The notes beneath the pieces were generated by a model. The model was not told the DNA's origin and made no database searches. It worked only from the letters and a program-made list of their open reading frames with translations. DNA of 64,000 bases from Alteromonas sp. BL110 (GTDB lineage: Bacteria; Pseudomonadota; Gammaproteobacteria; Enterobacterales; Alteromonadaceae), in contig NZ_CP031967.1 of NCBI RefSeq assembly GCF_003443615.1, positions 2,914,001-2,978,000 of the forward strand, given 5' to 3'. Shown one piece after another: positions 38,980 to 48,652 of this stretch. How positions within the stretch are numbered: position 1 is the stretch's first letter; the number at the start of each line of letters is the position of its first letter. The translations under genes and the position numbers were made by a program.

Positions 38980-39858
38980 ATGAAATTAACAATCACATTA
39001 GCAGGTAAAAATAAACGCTACAGGCACAGTATTAGTGTCCGTACGCTTGTGAGTGCGACCGTGCTCTCGTCTATTTTTATGCTAGTGTCGAGCCGCTCTA
39101 CTGAATCTGTGTCAGAAGACGTTGCGCGCGTTCGTTTAGCGCAAACAGAAGTCAGCGAAAAACAAAAAGACGTTGAAGCGCTTAAACAACAAACCACGGT
39201 AAAATTAAAAGCATTGCTTACTCATGTCGCAGAATTGTCTGCACAGACATCGCTGCTTGATGAAAAGAGTAAGCAAATCGCAACAGAATTAGGTATGTCA
39301 GCGGCTGACCTGGACGCTTTCGTACCGGTATCGATACCGGAAAACCTCCACGACGATCCTGTCCTTCATGAAATAGCCAAACTAGAGCAGTCTCTTGATC
39401 TAAAGTCTCAACAGTTGTCTATGCTTGAAAGTTTGGTAAGGGGTCACCATATCAACGAACAGAGCCAATTATCTGGTCGTCCGATAGAGTCAGGATGGTT
39501 GTCTTCTTATTATGGTATGCGGGCCGACCCGTTTACCGGCGAACCTACCATGCACAAAGGGCTAGACTTCGCAGGTAAAGCAGGGGAAAACGTAGTAGCA
39601 ACTGCTGCAGGAATTGTAACCTGGGCAGGGGAGCGCTACGGCTATGGCCAACTAGTAGAAATTGATCACGGTGATGGCTTTGTTACCCGATATGGGCATA
39701 ACGACACCCTTACTGTTTCAATAGGTGATGTGGTGACCAAAGGGGAGCCAATTGCAAAAATGGGCAATACAGGGCGCTCGACCGGCGTTCATGTCCACTA
39801 CGAAGTAATAAGAAACGGAAAACCAATCGATCCTCTACCTTTCGTTTACAAAAAGTAG
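38980..39858 (+). CDS. Membrane-anchored M23 (LytM) metallopeptidase
   Basis: A 292-aa periplasmic protein. An N-terminal membrane anchor or signal (TLVSATVLSSIFMLVSS) is followed by a coiled coil (about 45-105, QTEVSEKQKDVEALKQQ) and a C-terminal LytM domain. The zinc and catalytic residues look complete: HKGLDFAG (His, Asp) and VHVHYEVI (His-x-His), so it is probably an active endopeptidase rather than an EnvC-like activator. It occupies the lpxC-secA position that secM has in E. coli. Substrate: peptidoglycan cross-links, inferred from the family. Confidence 0.9.
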   Translation: MKLTITLAGKNKRYRHSISVRTLVSATVLSSIFMLVSSRSTESVSEDVARVRLAQTEVSEKQKDVEALKQQTTVKLKALLTHVAELSAQTSLLDEKSKQIATELGMSAADLDAFVPVSIPENLHDDPVLHEIAKLEQSLDLKSQQLSMLESLVRGHHINEQSQLSGRPIESGWLSSYYGMRADPFTGEPTMHKGLDFAGKAGENVVATAAGIVTWAGERYGYGQLVEIDHGDGFVTRYGHNDTLTVSIGDVVTKGEPIAKMGNTGRSTGVHVHYEVIRNGKPIDPLPFVYKK

Positions 39859-40037
39859 ACTAGGTAGCAGCCAGGTAGTTCTCGTGGAAAATACCTTATT
39901 AAATGAGGTTATTTGAAACGGAGAAGCATAATTTTAGAACATCGCAAAACACAGCGTATTTAATGTTGTGTTTTATACGTTTAATTTAGCTGTGCACGAT
40001 GTGCGGCGCCTCGACAAGTAGTGGAATATAAAAGCTA

Positions 40038-42746
40038 ATGTTTTCAAGCATCCTTCGAAAAGTATTCGGTAGTAGAAACGACCGATTATTAAAAAAATTA
40101 CGCAAAAACGTAGATGCCATCAATGCACTGGAAGCAGAATTTGAAAAGCTTTCCGATGAGGCGCTAAAGGCCAAAACTGACGAATTTAAAGCGCGCATTG
40201 AAAAGGGCGAAACCCTAGACAGTATTCTTATTGAAGCCTTTGCTACGGTGCGCGAAGCCAGTAAACGTGTTTACGGTATGCGTCATTTCGACGTTCAGAT
40301 GCTTGGCGGTCAGGTACTACATGAAGGCAAAATTTCTGAAATGCGTACCGGTGAAGGTAAAACCCTTACCGCTACTTTGCCAACTTACCTAAATGCACTA
40401 TCGGGTAAAGGTGTTCACGTTGTTACCGTGAATGACTACCTGGCACGACGTGATGCTGAGTGGAGTAATCAGTTATTCACGTTTTTAGGTATGCGCGTAG
40501 GTTGCAACGTACCGGGAATGTCACCCGAGCAAAAGCGCGATGCTTACCAAGCAGATGTTACCTACGGTACCAACAACGAATTCGGTTTCGATTATCTGCG
40601 CGACAATATGGCGTTTAGCCCGCAAGACCGCGTTCAGCGCCCGCTTAACTATGCAGTAGTGGATGAAGTTGATTCCATCCTTATTGACGAAGCCCGTACG
40701 CCACTTATTATTTCTGGCCAAGCTGAAGATAGTTCAGAGCTTTATCGCCGTATTAACACCATTATTCCTAAGCTTGTTCAGCAAGAAAAAGAAGATGAAG
40801 AAGGCCAAGAAGGCGACGGTGATTACACTATCGATCTTAAAGCAAAACAAATCCACCTTACCGAGCGCGGTCAAATTCATGTAGAAGAAATCCTTCATGA
40901 AGAAGGTTTGTTGCCTGAAGGTGAATCGCTTTTTGCTGCAGGTAATATTTCACTGCTTCACCACATCAATGCGGCACTTCGCGCGCACAAGTTGTTCTCG
41001 AAAGACGTAGACTACATTGTTAAAGAAGACCAAATCGTTATTGTTGACGAGCACACGGGTCGTACTATGGAAGGCCGTCGCTGGTCTGAAGGTTTGCACC
41101 AAGCTGTAGAGGCGAAAGAAGGGGTTCGTATTCAAAATGAAAACCAAACCCTTGCTTCAATTACTTTCCAGAATTACTTCCGCTTGTATAACAAGCTTGC
41201 GGGTATGACAGGTACTGCCGATACAGAGGCTTTTGAATTTAACCATATTTACGGCTTAGAAACGGTTGTTATACCAACTAACCGCCCTATGCAACGTAAA
41301 GATATGGCGGACCTCATCTACCTTACTGCAGAAGAAAAATACGAAGCCATCGTCGAAGACATTAAAGAGTGCGTTAAACGTGGTCAGCCTACGCTTGTGG
41401 GCACCGTTTCTATCGAGAACTCAGAGCTGATTTCTCGTATTCTTAAAAAATCGAAAATCCCGCATAAGGTACTTAACGCTAAATTCCACGAACATGAAGC
41501 GGATATCGTTGCTCAGGCAGGTAAGCCTGGTGCGGTAACCATTGCAACCAACATGGCAGGTCGTGGTACCGATATTGTGTTAGGTGGTAACTGGCAGGCG
41601 GAAGTTGAGAAGATTGAAAATCCAACTGAAGCACAAATCGAAAAGATTAAAGCAGAATGGAAGAAAAGCCACGATGCCGTACTTGAAGCAGGTGGTTTAC
41701 ATATTATTGGTACAGAACGTCACGAGTCTCGCCGTATAGATAACCAGCTTCGCGGCCGTTCAGGTCGTCAGGGTGACCCAGGTTCAAGCCGTTTCTACCT
41801 TTCATTAGACGATGCGCTGATGCGTATCTTTGCCTCTGAAAAAATGGGCAACATGATGAAGCGTCTGGGTATGGAGCGTGGTGAAGCCATTGAGCACCCA
41901 TGGGTAACTCGCGCCATTGAAAATGCACAGCGCAAAGTAGAAGGCCGTAACTTTGATATTCGTAAGCAGCTACTTGAATACGATGATGTAGCCAACGACC
42001 AGCGTAAAGTTATTTACGAACAGCGTAATGAACTTCTTGATGAAGGCGATATTAGCGAGACGATTGCTGCCATCCGTGAAGATGTTATTTCAAGCGTTGT
42101 CGATGAGTACATTCCACCACAATCGTTAGAGGAAATGTGGGATGTAAGCGGCCTTGAAGAGCGTATGCGTGCCGATTTCGCCGTAGATTTGCCAATCAAA
42201 ACATGGCTTGAAAATGACGACAAGCTTTATGAAGAGAAGCTTCGCGAGCGAATCTTAGGTGAAGTGGTAAGCGCCTATAAGCAAAAAGAAGAAGTGGTAG
42301 GTGAACAAGTACTGCGTCAGTTTGAAAAAGCGGTAATGCTTCAGAACCTAGACAGTCACTGGAAAGAGCATTTGGCTGCCATGGACCATTTACGTCAAGG
42401 TATTCACCTACGTGGTTATGCGCAGAAAAATCCTAAGCAAGAATACAAGCGTGAGTCGTTTGCTTTGTTCTCGCAAATGCTAGAAGCTCTTAAAGTTGAA
42501 GTGATCACCATTCTTGCGCGTGTAAAAGTACAAGCTGAAGAAGACGTGCAAAAAGTAGAAGAGCAACGTCGTCAAGCTGACGATGTGCCTAAGAACTTTG
42601 AACACCAAGAAGCGAACGCAACGCCAGAAGAGGCAAGTGACAAAGTGCGTACCCAAGTTCGCGAAGGCGCAAAAGTAGGCCGTAACGACCCATGTCCTTG
42701 TGGTTCTGGTAAAAAGTATAAGCAGTGTCACGGTAAGCTTAAGTAA
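40038..42746 (+). CDS. secA: Preprotein translocase ATPase SecA
   Basis: A 902-aa motor that drives proteins through SecYEG. Walker A is [14 protein letters not shown], Walker B and linker [16 protein letters not shown], then [25 protein letters not shown] and [14 protein letters not shown]. The C-terminal zinc SEC-C motif that binds SecB is intact ([14 protein letters not shown]). The length equals E. coli SecA (901). The ribosome site is weak. The secM regulator is not present; the upstream gene is an M23 peptidase. The mutT start overlaps the stop by one base. Confidence 0.99.
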   Translation: MFSSILRKVFGSRNDRLLKKLRKNVDAINALEAEFEKLSDEALKAKTDEFKARIEKGETLDSILIEAFATVREASKRVYGMRHFDVQMLGGQVLHEGKISEMRTGEGKTLTATLPTYLNALSGKGVHVVTVNDYLARRDAEWSNQLFTFLGMRVGCNVPGMSPEQKRDAYQADVTYGTNNEFGFDYLRDNMAFSPQDRVQRPLNYAVVDEVDSILIDEARTPLIISGQAEDSSELYRRINTIIPKLVQQEKEDEEGQEGDGDYTIDLKAKQIHLTERGQIHVEEILHEEGLLPEGESLFAAGNISLLHHINAALRAHKLFSKDVDYIVKEDQIVIVDEHTGRTMEGRRWSEGLHQAVEAKEGVRIQNENQTLASITFQNYFRLYNKLAGMTGTADTEAFEFNHIYGLETVVIPTNRPMQRKDMADLIYLTAEEKYEAIVEDIKECVKRGQPTLVGTVSIENSELISRILKKSKIPHKVLNAKFHEHEADIVAQAGKPGAVTIATNMAGRGTDIVLGGNWQAEVEKIENPTEAQIEKIKAEWKKSHDAVLEAGGLHIIGTERHESRRIDNQLRGRSGRQGDPGSSRFYLSLDDALMRIFASEKMGNMMKRLGMERGEAIEHPWVTRAIENAQRKVEGRNFDIRKQLLEYDDVANDQRKVIYEQRNELLDEGDISETIAAIREDVISSVVDEYIPPQSLEEMWDVSGLEERMRADFAVDLPIKTWLENDDKLYEEKLRERILGEVVSAYKQKEEVVGEQVLRQFEKAVMLQNLDSHWKEHLAAMDHLRQGIHLRGYAQKNPKQEYKRESFALFSQMLEALKVEVITILARVKVQAEEDVQKVEEQRRQADDVPKNFEHQEANATPEEASDKVRTQVREGAKVGRNDPCPCGSGKKYKQCHGKLK

Positions 42747-43126
42747 TGAAAGTGGTACATGTTGCTGTGGGCGTTATCGCCCGCGGCGATGACATATTTA
42801 TTACCCTTAGGCCTGACAATGCTCATCAAGGCGGGAAATGGGAGTTTCCAGGCGGAAAAGTGGAAGCAGGCGAAACCGTGCTTCACGCCTTAAAGCGTGA
42901 ACTTGCTGAAGAAGTGGGAATTAGCGTTAATCGCTGTGAGCCAGTGATTGTTATCACCCATGACTATGGCGATAAGCAAGTTAAGCTAGACGTTCATCGC
43001 GTTTTAGACTTTACCGGTGAACCTCATGGCAAAGAAGGTCAACAGTCGCGGTGGGTAAATGTGCAGGCGCTTAACGCCGAAGACTTCCCAGAAGCGAACG
43101 TCCCTATAATCAACGCATTGCAGTAA
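42746..43126 (+). CDS. mutT: 8-oxo-dGTP diphosphatase MutT (Nudix)
   Basis: A 126-aa Nudix hydrolase that removes 8-oxo-dGTP from the nucleotide pool. The Nudix box is complete: GGKVEAGETVLHALKRELAE with the following EVGI. KWEFPGGK and the late QSRWVNVQAL are as in MutT. It is translationally coupled to secA (TAATG), an arrangement conserved in gammaproteobacteria. A strong terminator follows. Confidence 0.96.
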   Translation: MKVVHVAVGVIARGDDIFITLRPDNAHQGGKWEFPGGKVEAGETVLHALKRELAEEVGISVNRCEPVIVITHDYGDKQVKLDVHRVLDFTGEPHGKEGQQSRWVNVQALNAEDFPEANVPIINALQ

Positions 43127-43127
43127 T

Positions 43128-43162
43128 AAAAAATGGCCACATCAAGATGTGGCCATTTTTTT
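43128..43162. terminator. Terminator after mutT, probably bidirectional
   Basis: A perfect inverted repeat ATGGCCACATC (43133-43143) and GATGTGGCCAT (43146-43156), flanked by A and T runs. Confidence 0.93.
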
Positions 43163-43232
43163 ATCAGCGTATTAAGTCCAACACGCTAATTCAAATAAGC
43201 AGACAGGGATACTGTTCACTTAAGCTGCAGGG

Positions 43233-43291
43233 CATTTAAATGGTATTTATATAGCATTTAAATAGCATATTTGGGTGGCTCATTTAAATAG
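43233..43291. repeat. Three copies of CATTTAAAT(A/G)G between convergent genes
   Basis: Copies are at 43233, 43255 and 43281. A fourth identical 11-mer lies at 51013 upstream of ampD. Each contains the palindrome ATTTAAAT. The function is unknown. Confidence 0.7.
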
Positions 43292-43319
43292 AAACAGTTC
43301 CCCGCCTGCAAGCGTATAT

Positions 43320-44192
43320 TTAGAGCTCTATACGCTCTGCAGTGGCGAATGCAACATCCAATTTGAAATACGCCGCTTCATTAATGAAATGAGGGTAGGT
43401 TTCTTTTTCTCCGCCCCACAAAATATCTTTGCCGTCAAAGGTTCTGAACATGGGAGCGCCGGGTAACAATGGCTTAAAGTCATTGTCCTGCAATGAATGA
43501 TGAACCATAGCGGTGCGATTGCCATTTTTGTCTAAAGGAAAACTTACGTTTTCTCCCAAACGAAATGCTTCACATGGTGGTAATACGTCTGTTTTTATTT
43601 CCTGCTTATTATAGGCTACACAAAAATCTAAAATGGCTTCGGCCATGGTTTGTGTTAAAAGGTACACATCTTCTCTTAATACGCCTTGAGGCTGACCACC
43701 CACTTCAATCATTACGCCTTTCTTACCCGTAGTGCACAGATAGCCATGCTCTAAATAAGGCTTTTCATCCTCCACTAGAATATTTGCTTCAGGCATTTGT
43801 TGCTTAACAAACCGTGCTAGCTGTACGTGAAATTCATCTGCTTCTAAGATAATGAGCGTAGCGCCCATCTCGCTGGTGGTGTTATGAATATCAATAACGA
43901 AGTCGGTATTTGAATTACCTTTCGGCCCGAACTTTTGATTCAATGATTTAGCAAGCACAGCTTCTTTAGCGGTGTTGCTATCTGATAAACGCTCAAAGGT
44001 AAACTGACGATTTAAATCTTCTTCTACAAAACGCACGTTAGCATCTAGGGCAGCTTCGTTGGCTATGTTCAATGAAACGTTTAGCTCATTAAATCGCGAA
44101 GGTAGCCCAAACTGTTGCCAGTTTCGAATAAGCTGAATACCACTGGTCTCGTTGCCATGAGTACCACCAACAAGTGCGATAGAGTTAAACAT
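43320..44192 (-). CDS. Aspartoacylase / AstE-family zinc amidohydrolase
   Basis: A 290-aa cytosolic zinc enzyme predicted to hydrolyse N-acetyl-aspartate or a related acylated amino acid. The zinc site starts with GGTHGNETSG (His, Glu). EEDLNRQF holds the substrate-binding Arg, and DFVIDIHNTTSEMG holds the third zinc ligand. EVGGQPQGVLR and YLEHGYLC match the aspartoacylase branch better than succinylglutamate desuccinylase, and no arginine-degradation genes are nearby. It begins 40 bp downstream of yacG on the same strand. Confidence 0.88.
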   Translation of the reverse strand: MFNSIALVGGTHGNETSGIQLIRNWQQFGLPSRFNELNVSLNIANEAALDANVRFVEEDLNRQFTFERLSDSNTAKEAVLAKSLNQKFGPKGNSNTDFVIDIHNTTSEMGATLIILEADEFHVQLARFVKQQMPEANILVEDEKPYLEHGYLCTTGKKGVMIEVGGQPQGVLREDVYLLTQTMAEAILDFCVAYNKQEIKTDVLPPCEAFRLGENVSFPLDKNGNRTAMVHHSLQDNDFKPLLPGAPMFRTFDGKDILWGGEKETYPHFINEAAYFKLDVAFATAERIEL

Positions 44193-44232
44193 TACTATTC
44201 CTTTTTACTAGTGTGAAAATGCGGCTATAAAA

Positions 44233-44460
44233 TTAGTGTTTGAAAAAGTCGTCAGACTGCTGTGCTAACATCGCCTCAATTTCTTCCACGTCTATATGTT
44301 TCGGCGTGGCTTCCTCTGCAGGCTTGCCGGCAATTTTTCTGTCTTCTGCAGCCCATTCGCCTAAATCAATAAGCTGACATTTTTTGCTACAAAAAGGGCG
44401 GTATTCGCTTGTAGGTGCCCACACCACCTGTTTGGCGCAAATAGGGCATTTCACTTCCAT
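44233..44460 (-). CDS. yacG: DNA gyrase inhibitor YacG (zinc-ribbon protein)
   Basis: A 75-aa protein that binds GyrB and inhibits gyrase. The zinc ribbon is [10 protein letters not shown] with a second pair [14 protein letters not shown], the diagnostic YacG pattern. An acidic C-terminal tail follows. It lies downstream of zapD on the same strand, as in many gammaproteobacteria. Confidence 0.96.
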   Translation of the reverse strand: MEVKCPICAKQVVWAPTSEYRPFCSKKCQLIDLGEWAAEDRKIAGKPAEEATPKHIDVEEIEAMLAQQSDDFFKH

Positions 44461-44557
44461 AGTAGACTCCAGTGAAATACGTCATTGCGGCACAGATCAA
44501 GAAAGTTAACCGTGCCCAAGACGAAAAAAGTTGAAAAGCATTGAATAGAACCGAAGT

Positions 44558-45310
44558 TTAGCAGGCTGCTAAGCGAAACTGAATATTGTTTTCCACTGAG
44601 CTTGTTTGGCTTTCTTGTGGAGAAAACAACATAAAGCGCAGGGCATAACGGTACTTATTACCGCTTAGGGTTGGGTAGTAGCCTTCGTCTACGCTACACT
44701 TTACGCGAATAAGTTCATTTTTATCTTCCGCCACACCTTGGTAAAAGCCGTTCTCTGCCACCGCATTTACAAACTGACCTCGCTCGCGGATGAACGATAG
44801 GCTAACAGCAATAGCATCGTCAAGAAGCCCTAAAGTCTCTAACCATTGTGCAATTTCGATTTGACGCTGTTCAAGCGGCTGCTGTAACCAAAAGTGCAAA
44901 TTTGGCAGGTCAAAGCTACATGCGCCGCCGGGTATGGCAAAGCGCTGTCTAATAGCACTAAGCAATTTATCATCTTTAAGCGCGCTACCAAAACGGCGGT
45001 CTGTTTTCAGCTTTTGCTTCAAGGTAAGCACGGTTTTCAGCGCTTGCTCTAACGCTTTACTGTCAATTTTAGGGTGTTTCGACCAGTAGACTAAATTCTT
45101 TTCGTGGGCTTCAAGATCTTTGGTTAAATCTGAACGAAGATCCAGTCTTTCTATTAGGTCGAGAAGTTCAAAAAGTTGTTCAAAGAACACAAGCTGAAGG
45201 TGCGTGTGTTCTGATTTGGCGGTTATTTTAAGTTGCCCAAGCAGCTGCTCAACACGTAAATAGTTACGTACTTTTTCCTTTAGTGGAAACTCGAATACAG
45301 CGCTACCCAT
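44558..45310 (-). CDS. zapD: Z-ring-associated protein ZapD
   Basis: A 250-aa cytosolic protein that bundles FtsZ filaments by binding the FtsZ C-terminal peptide. FEFPLKEKVRNYLRVEQLL is the typical ZapD start, and GGACSFDLPNLHFWLQQP is a conserved central block. ATG at 45310 is preferred because AAGGGG lies a few bases upstream; the longer frame to 45379 adds an unrelated hydrophobic tail. It is separated from coaE by a 357-bp non-coding region with its own repeats. Confidence 0.96.
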   Translation of the reverse strand: MGSAVFEFPLKEKVRNYLRVEQLLGQLKITAKSEHTHLQLVFFEQLFELLDLIERLDLRSDLTKDLEAHEKNLVYWSKHPKIDSKALEQALKTVLTLKQKLKTDRRFGSALKDDKLLSAIRQRFAIPGGACSFDLPNLHFWLQQPLEQRQIEIAQWLETLGLLDDAIAVSLSFIRERGQFVNAVAENGFYQGVAEDKNELIRVKCSVDEGYYPTLSGNKYRYALRFMLFSPQESQTSSVENNIQFRLAAC

Positions 45311-45522
45311 GGAACCCCTTAAAACACATAGACTTAGAGAAACTGCACTACAACCTTGTAGTGCGGCGAATAACAGCAAGCCTAAAGCATCAAGGCATTT
45401 AAGCCAAGTCTACTTGTTCGACAAATGCATAGTTTGACGCTAATTGGTCAAAAAAGTTTCAAAAAGTAACTCTGTTGACCGGGAAGGCCCGTTATAAGAA
45501 AAGAATGGTAAGGCCTCAAACG

Positions 45523-45561
45523 GAAACAGAAGAACGAAACAGAAGAACGAAACAGCAGAGC
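45523..45561. repeat. 13-bp tandem repeat, three copies
   Basis: GAAACAGAAGAAC at 45523 and 45536 is identical; the third copy at 45549 has two changes. It lies in the zapD upstream region. Confidence 0.85.
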
Positions 45562-45635
45562 GAATTAGAACAGTTGGGTAAAAGTGGCAAGCAGAAAAGC
45601 CAGACAGTAACGGTAGATATGACAAGTAGAGATAG

Positions 45636-45663
45636 AAGCGGTTTGCTATTTTGCAAACCGCTT
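45636..45663 (-). terminator. Hairpin just downstream of coaE, possible terminator
   Basis: AAGCGGTTTGC pairs perfectly with GCAAACCGCTT over 11 bp with a 6-base loop, four bases after the coaE stop. No T-run follows on the minus strand, so termination is uncertain. Confidence 0.45.
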
Positions 45664-45667
45664 ACGT

Positions 45668-46279
45668 TTACATTGAAGCAAGGCTTAGTAGCTTCTGGTG
45701 TAGAGTTAACACTTGACTGGCAAGCGCCTCTAGGCTTGTGCTGTTATCAAGTACATCATTTGCCGCATCAATGCGTTCTTTACGTGTAGCCTGCGAAGCC
45801 ATAATACTTTTTATAGTTTGCTCAGTGCTGCCGTCCCGTTTTAACGCTCGTTCAAGCTGCATTACTTCTGGGCAATCTACCACCACTACATGGTTGCACA
45901 TTTCGGTTAGTTTGTTTTCAACAAGTAAGGGCACAGATAAAATGCAATAGGATGAGGTCGACTCACTAATAAGCTGCTGCATTCGAGAGCGAATAAAGGG
46001 GTGCAGCAAACCGTTTAACCAATGCTTTTCTTCTGCTTCGGCGAATACTTTTTCGCGAAGGGCGGCGCGATTAAGGCTTCCATCTTCTAGCAAAATCGTT
46101 TCTCCAAAATGCTCGGCAATCTGTCGTAAGCCTTCTGAGCCTACTTCAACAACGTCACGTGCGACTTCGTCAGCATCAACAATATCAATACCCAGGTTTT
46201 CAAAAACGGCCGTTGCTGCCGATTTACCGCTACCTATACCGCCGGTAAGGCCCACTACGAACGCGTTTTGTTTGTCCAT
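45668..46279 (-). CDS. coaE: Dephospho-CoA kinase CoaE
   Basis: A 203-aa P-loop kinase for the last step of coenzyme A synthesis. Walker A is GLTGGIGSGKSAA. DADEVARDVVEVG and VPLLVENKLTEM match the substrate and lid regions, and the Arg-rich ATRKERIDAANDVLDN motif is near the end. It lies 18 bp downstream of pilD on the same strand, a common gammaproteobacterial order. Confidence 0.97.
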   Translation of the reverse strand: MDKQNAFVVGLTGGIGSGKSAATAVFENLGIDIVDADEVARDVVEVGSEGLRQIAEHFGETILLEDGSLNRAALREKVFAEAEEKHWLNGLLHPFIRSRMQQLISESTSSYCILSVPLLVENKLTEMCNHVVVVDCPEVMQLERALKRDGSTEQTIKSIMASQATRKERIDAANDVLDNSTSLEALASQVLTLHQKLLSLASM

Positions 46280-46297
46280 ATCAACTAAACCCTGTTG

Positions 46298-47215
46298 TTA
46301 AAGCACGTAGCCGAGATAGGTAGCGATGATCGCATCTTTAAAAAGCAACGTCAGCCAGCCTGCCACAGCCAAATAGGGTCCAAAAGGAATAGCTAACGAT
46401 TTGCCTTTATTCTGAATGACCATAATGAGTATGCCTGCAATGGCACCCACAAATGAAGACAACAAGATAATAACAGGTAGGCCTTGCCAGCCAGTAAATG
46501 CCCCAAGTGCCGCGAGCAGTTTAAAATCGCCATAGCCCATGCCTTCCTTGCCTGTTGCTAACTTAAATAGCCAGTAAACAGACCATAAGCTTAAATAGCC
46601 TGCCGCTGCACCGATAATAGCATCGGTAGTGCCTACGAATATGTTTTGTGTACTTAGCAGTAAACCTAGCCAAAGCAGAGGCAGTGTTAACTGGTCGGGA
46701 AGCAACATTTTATCTAAGTCAATAAACAGCAGTGCAACAAGCACATAGGTGAAGATTACCACCCACACTGCCTGTGAAGTCACGCCAAACTGATAAGCAG
46801 CGAAGGTACAAGCTATAGCAGTGAAAAGTTCAACAAGTGGATAGCGTATTGAAATACCTACTTTGCATTTAGCACACTTACCCTTTAGAAATAGATAGCT
46901 GATAACAGGGATATTTTCCCACGCGCGAATTTTGTGGCCGCAGCTTGGGCAGGTACTGTCAGGTTTTACTAGGTTGAATGTATCTGTGGATACGGGGGAC
47001 TTGTCATCGGCAGATATAGTGGCGCCGTCGTTTTCCTTGCCACTTGCGCTATCACTAAAATAGCTTTCATACTCTTGTTGCCAGCTGCGCTCCATCATAA
47101 TAGGCAGGCGGTAAATCACAACATTTAGGAAGCTGCCCACCATTAAGCTTACAAAGAAAACAAGAGAATAAAATACAGCAGGGTAGAGCTGACTAAGTGT
47201 TATTATGGCGTCCAT
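46298..47215 (-). CDS. pilD: Type IV prepilin peptidase / N-methyltransferase PilD
   Basis: A 305-aa polytopic membrane aspartyl protease that cleaves and methylates type IV pilins and type II secretion pseudopilins. The zinc-binding pairs CPSCGHKI and CAKCKV are present. The catalytic Asp residues lie in FIDLDKMLLPDQLTLP and GMGYGDFKLL. An acidic Ser/Asp-rich insert sits between the first helix and the first Cys pair. It follows pilC after 153 bp. Confidence 0.97.
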   Translation of the reverse strand: MDAIITLSQLYPAVFYSLVFFVSLMVGSFLNVVIYRLPIMMERSWQQEYESYFSDSASGKENDGATISADDKSPVSTDTFNLVKPDSTCPSCGHKIRAWENIPVISYLFLKGKCAKCKVGISIRYPLVELFTAIACTFAAYQFGVTSQAVWVVIFTYVLVALLFIDLDKMLLPDQLTLPLLWLGLLLSTQNIFVGTTDAIIGAAAGYLSLWSVYWLFKLATGKEGMGYGDFKLLAALGAFTGWQGLPVIILLSSFVGAIAGILIMVIQNKGKSLAIPFGPYLAVAGWLTLLFKDAIIATYLGYVL

Positions 47216-47368
47216 GAAGTGCAGATCTTTTAGTTATAATAGTGGTTGGAAAAGTCGGGTGTTAAACCTTGCTTATGGGCGCCACTAAAAAGCGTCGCCC
47301 AAATCGTTCACATTTATAGAGCTAGCAATCGTAAAACTAATAATCACAAAGCTAGCAATATGTGCAAG

Positions 47369-48577
47369 TTATACCACGTTACCCATTTCGAATATAGGCA
47401 AGTACATGGCCACAATTAAGCCGCCAATAACTACGCCTAGTACAGCCATGATCATAGGTTCAAGTAAACTGGTTAAACCGTCTACCATGTCGTCAACTTC
47501 TGCTTCGTAAATGGTGGCAATTTTGCTCAGCATTTCGTCGACCGCGCCCGACTCTTCACCAATGGCAATCATTTGCGTGACCATATCAGGGAATACTTGG
47601 GTAGCACGCATGGCTACATGCATAGGCATACCGCCTGCTACTTCTTTACGTATATACAAAATGGCATCACGATAAACCGCATTGCCAGATGCACCCGCGG
47701 CAGATTCAAGGGCGCCTATTAGTGGAACACCTGCAGCAAAGGTGGTTGCAAGGGTACGGGTAAAGCGGGCAATACTGGCTTTTTTAAGTATTTCACCTAT
47801 AACCGGAATTTTTAAAATATTGCGGTCTACGCTATCGCGCAGCTTTTGGCTACGTCTGTGCGCTCGCACAAACATAAAGCCTGCTGCTGCCACTCCCATG
47901 GCGATAAAAATACCGTAGTCTTGCACAAATCGCGAAATTCCCAGCACAAATACAGTAAATGCAGGCAGTTCAGCGCCAAAACTGCTGAATATTTCTTCAA
48001 ATTGAGGTACAACGAAAATAAGTAGGATGGTTGTAACAATAAAAGCAACCACCAAAACTGCGATAGGGTAAAACATCGCTTTTTTGATCTTTGATTTTAG
48101 TGCTTCAGCTTTTTCTTTATAGGTGGCTATACGGTCGTAAATAGTTTCAAGAGCACCCGACTGTTCGCCTGTGTAAACCAAATCGCAATACAGGTCATCA
48201 AAGTAAAGAGGATGTTTTCTGAGTGCTGAAGAAAGTGGATTACCCGATTTTACTTCTTCGGTTATTTCGCCAAGCAGTTTGCGCATTGACGGGTTCGCAT
48301 GCCCCTGAGCGATCATTTCAAGAGACTGAATTAAAGTAACGCCAGCGGCCAGCATAGTAGCAATTTGACGAGAGATAACGGAAATGTCAGCGGGAGTTAT
48401 TTTTTTTGCGCCACCAAAAAGGGGCTTAGTTAGTTTCTTTACTTTATTGGCAGAAATACCTTGGCGACGCAAAAGGTTCTTTGCTTCAGAAAGTGATGTG
48501 GCAGAAATCTCGCCTTTCCGAGCTTGTCCCTTGCGATCTTTGCCTTGCCAAGTAAATATAGTCGCAGCCTTTGCCAT
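47369..48577 (-). CDS. pilC: Type IV pilus inner-membrane platform protein PilC
   Basis: A 402-aa GspF/PilC-family platform protein. The N-terminal FTWQGKDRKGQARKGEI is typical. Two T2SS-F domains with membrane helices are visible (IAVLVVAFIVTTILLIFVVPQFEEIFSSFG and the duplicate ending LEPMIMAVLGVVIGGL), with GEQSGALE and GEESGAVDEM repeats. It is full length. In most relatives pilB lies directly upstream; here the upstream gene is pilA, separated by 75 bp that contain a terminator. Confidence 0.96.
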   Translation of the reverse strand: MAKAATIFTWQGKDRKGQARKGEISATSLSEAKNLLRRQGISANKVKKLTKPLFGGAKKITPADISVISRQIATMLAAGVTLIQSLEMIAQGHANPSMRKLLGEITEEVKSGNPLSSALRKHPLYFDDLYCDLVYTGEQSGALETIYDRIATYKEKAEALKSKIKKAMFYPIAVLVVAFIVTTILLIFVVPQFEEIFSSFGAELPAFTVFVLGISRFVQDYGIFIAMGVAAAGFMFVRAHRRSQKLRDSVDRNILKIPVIGEILKKASIARFTRTLATTFAAGVPLIGALESAAGASGNAVYRDAILYIRKEVAGGMPMHVAMRATQVFPDMVTQMIAIGEESGAVDEMLSKIATIYEAEVDDMVDGLTSLLEPMIMAVLGVVIGGLIVAMYLPIFEMGNVV

Positions 48578-48597
48578 AAACTTAAACCTAAAAAATT

Positions 48598-48626
48598 ACA
48601 AAAAACCCAGCATTGAACTGGGTTTT
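48598..48626 (-). terminator. Rho-independent terminator after pilA
   Basis: On the minus strand ACCCAGT pairs with CTGGGT around a short loop, followed by a T-run (A-run on plus). It separates pilA from pilC. Confidence 0.85.
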
Positions 48627-48652
48627 TCTTTGTTAAATGTAAGCAATTGTAC

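Larger units (their letters stand above)
45311..45667. other. 357-bp intergenic region between coaE and zapD with small repeats
   Basis: No credible gene; short open frames on both strands lack family features. It should carry the zapD promoter on the minus strand. It holds a 13-bp tandem repeat and an 11-bp hairpin, listed separately. Confidence 0.6.

Noticed and set aside
43275..43466. 63-aa plus-strand frame
   Set aside because: It mostly overlaps the antisense of the aspartoacylase gene.
45440..45625. 61-aa minus-strand frame between coaE and zapD
   Set aside because: It overlaps the tandem repeats, has an overlapping opposite frame and no recognisable features.
45636..45663. Hairpin as a repeat-element or tRNA-like structure
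   Set aside because: It is a single stem without tRNA arms and no second copy was seen in the window; kept only as a possible terminator.
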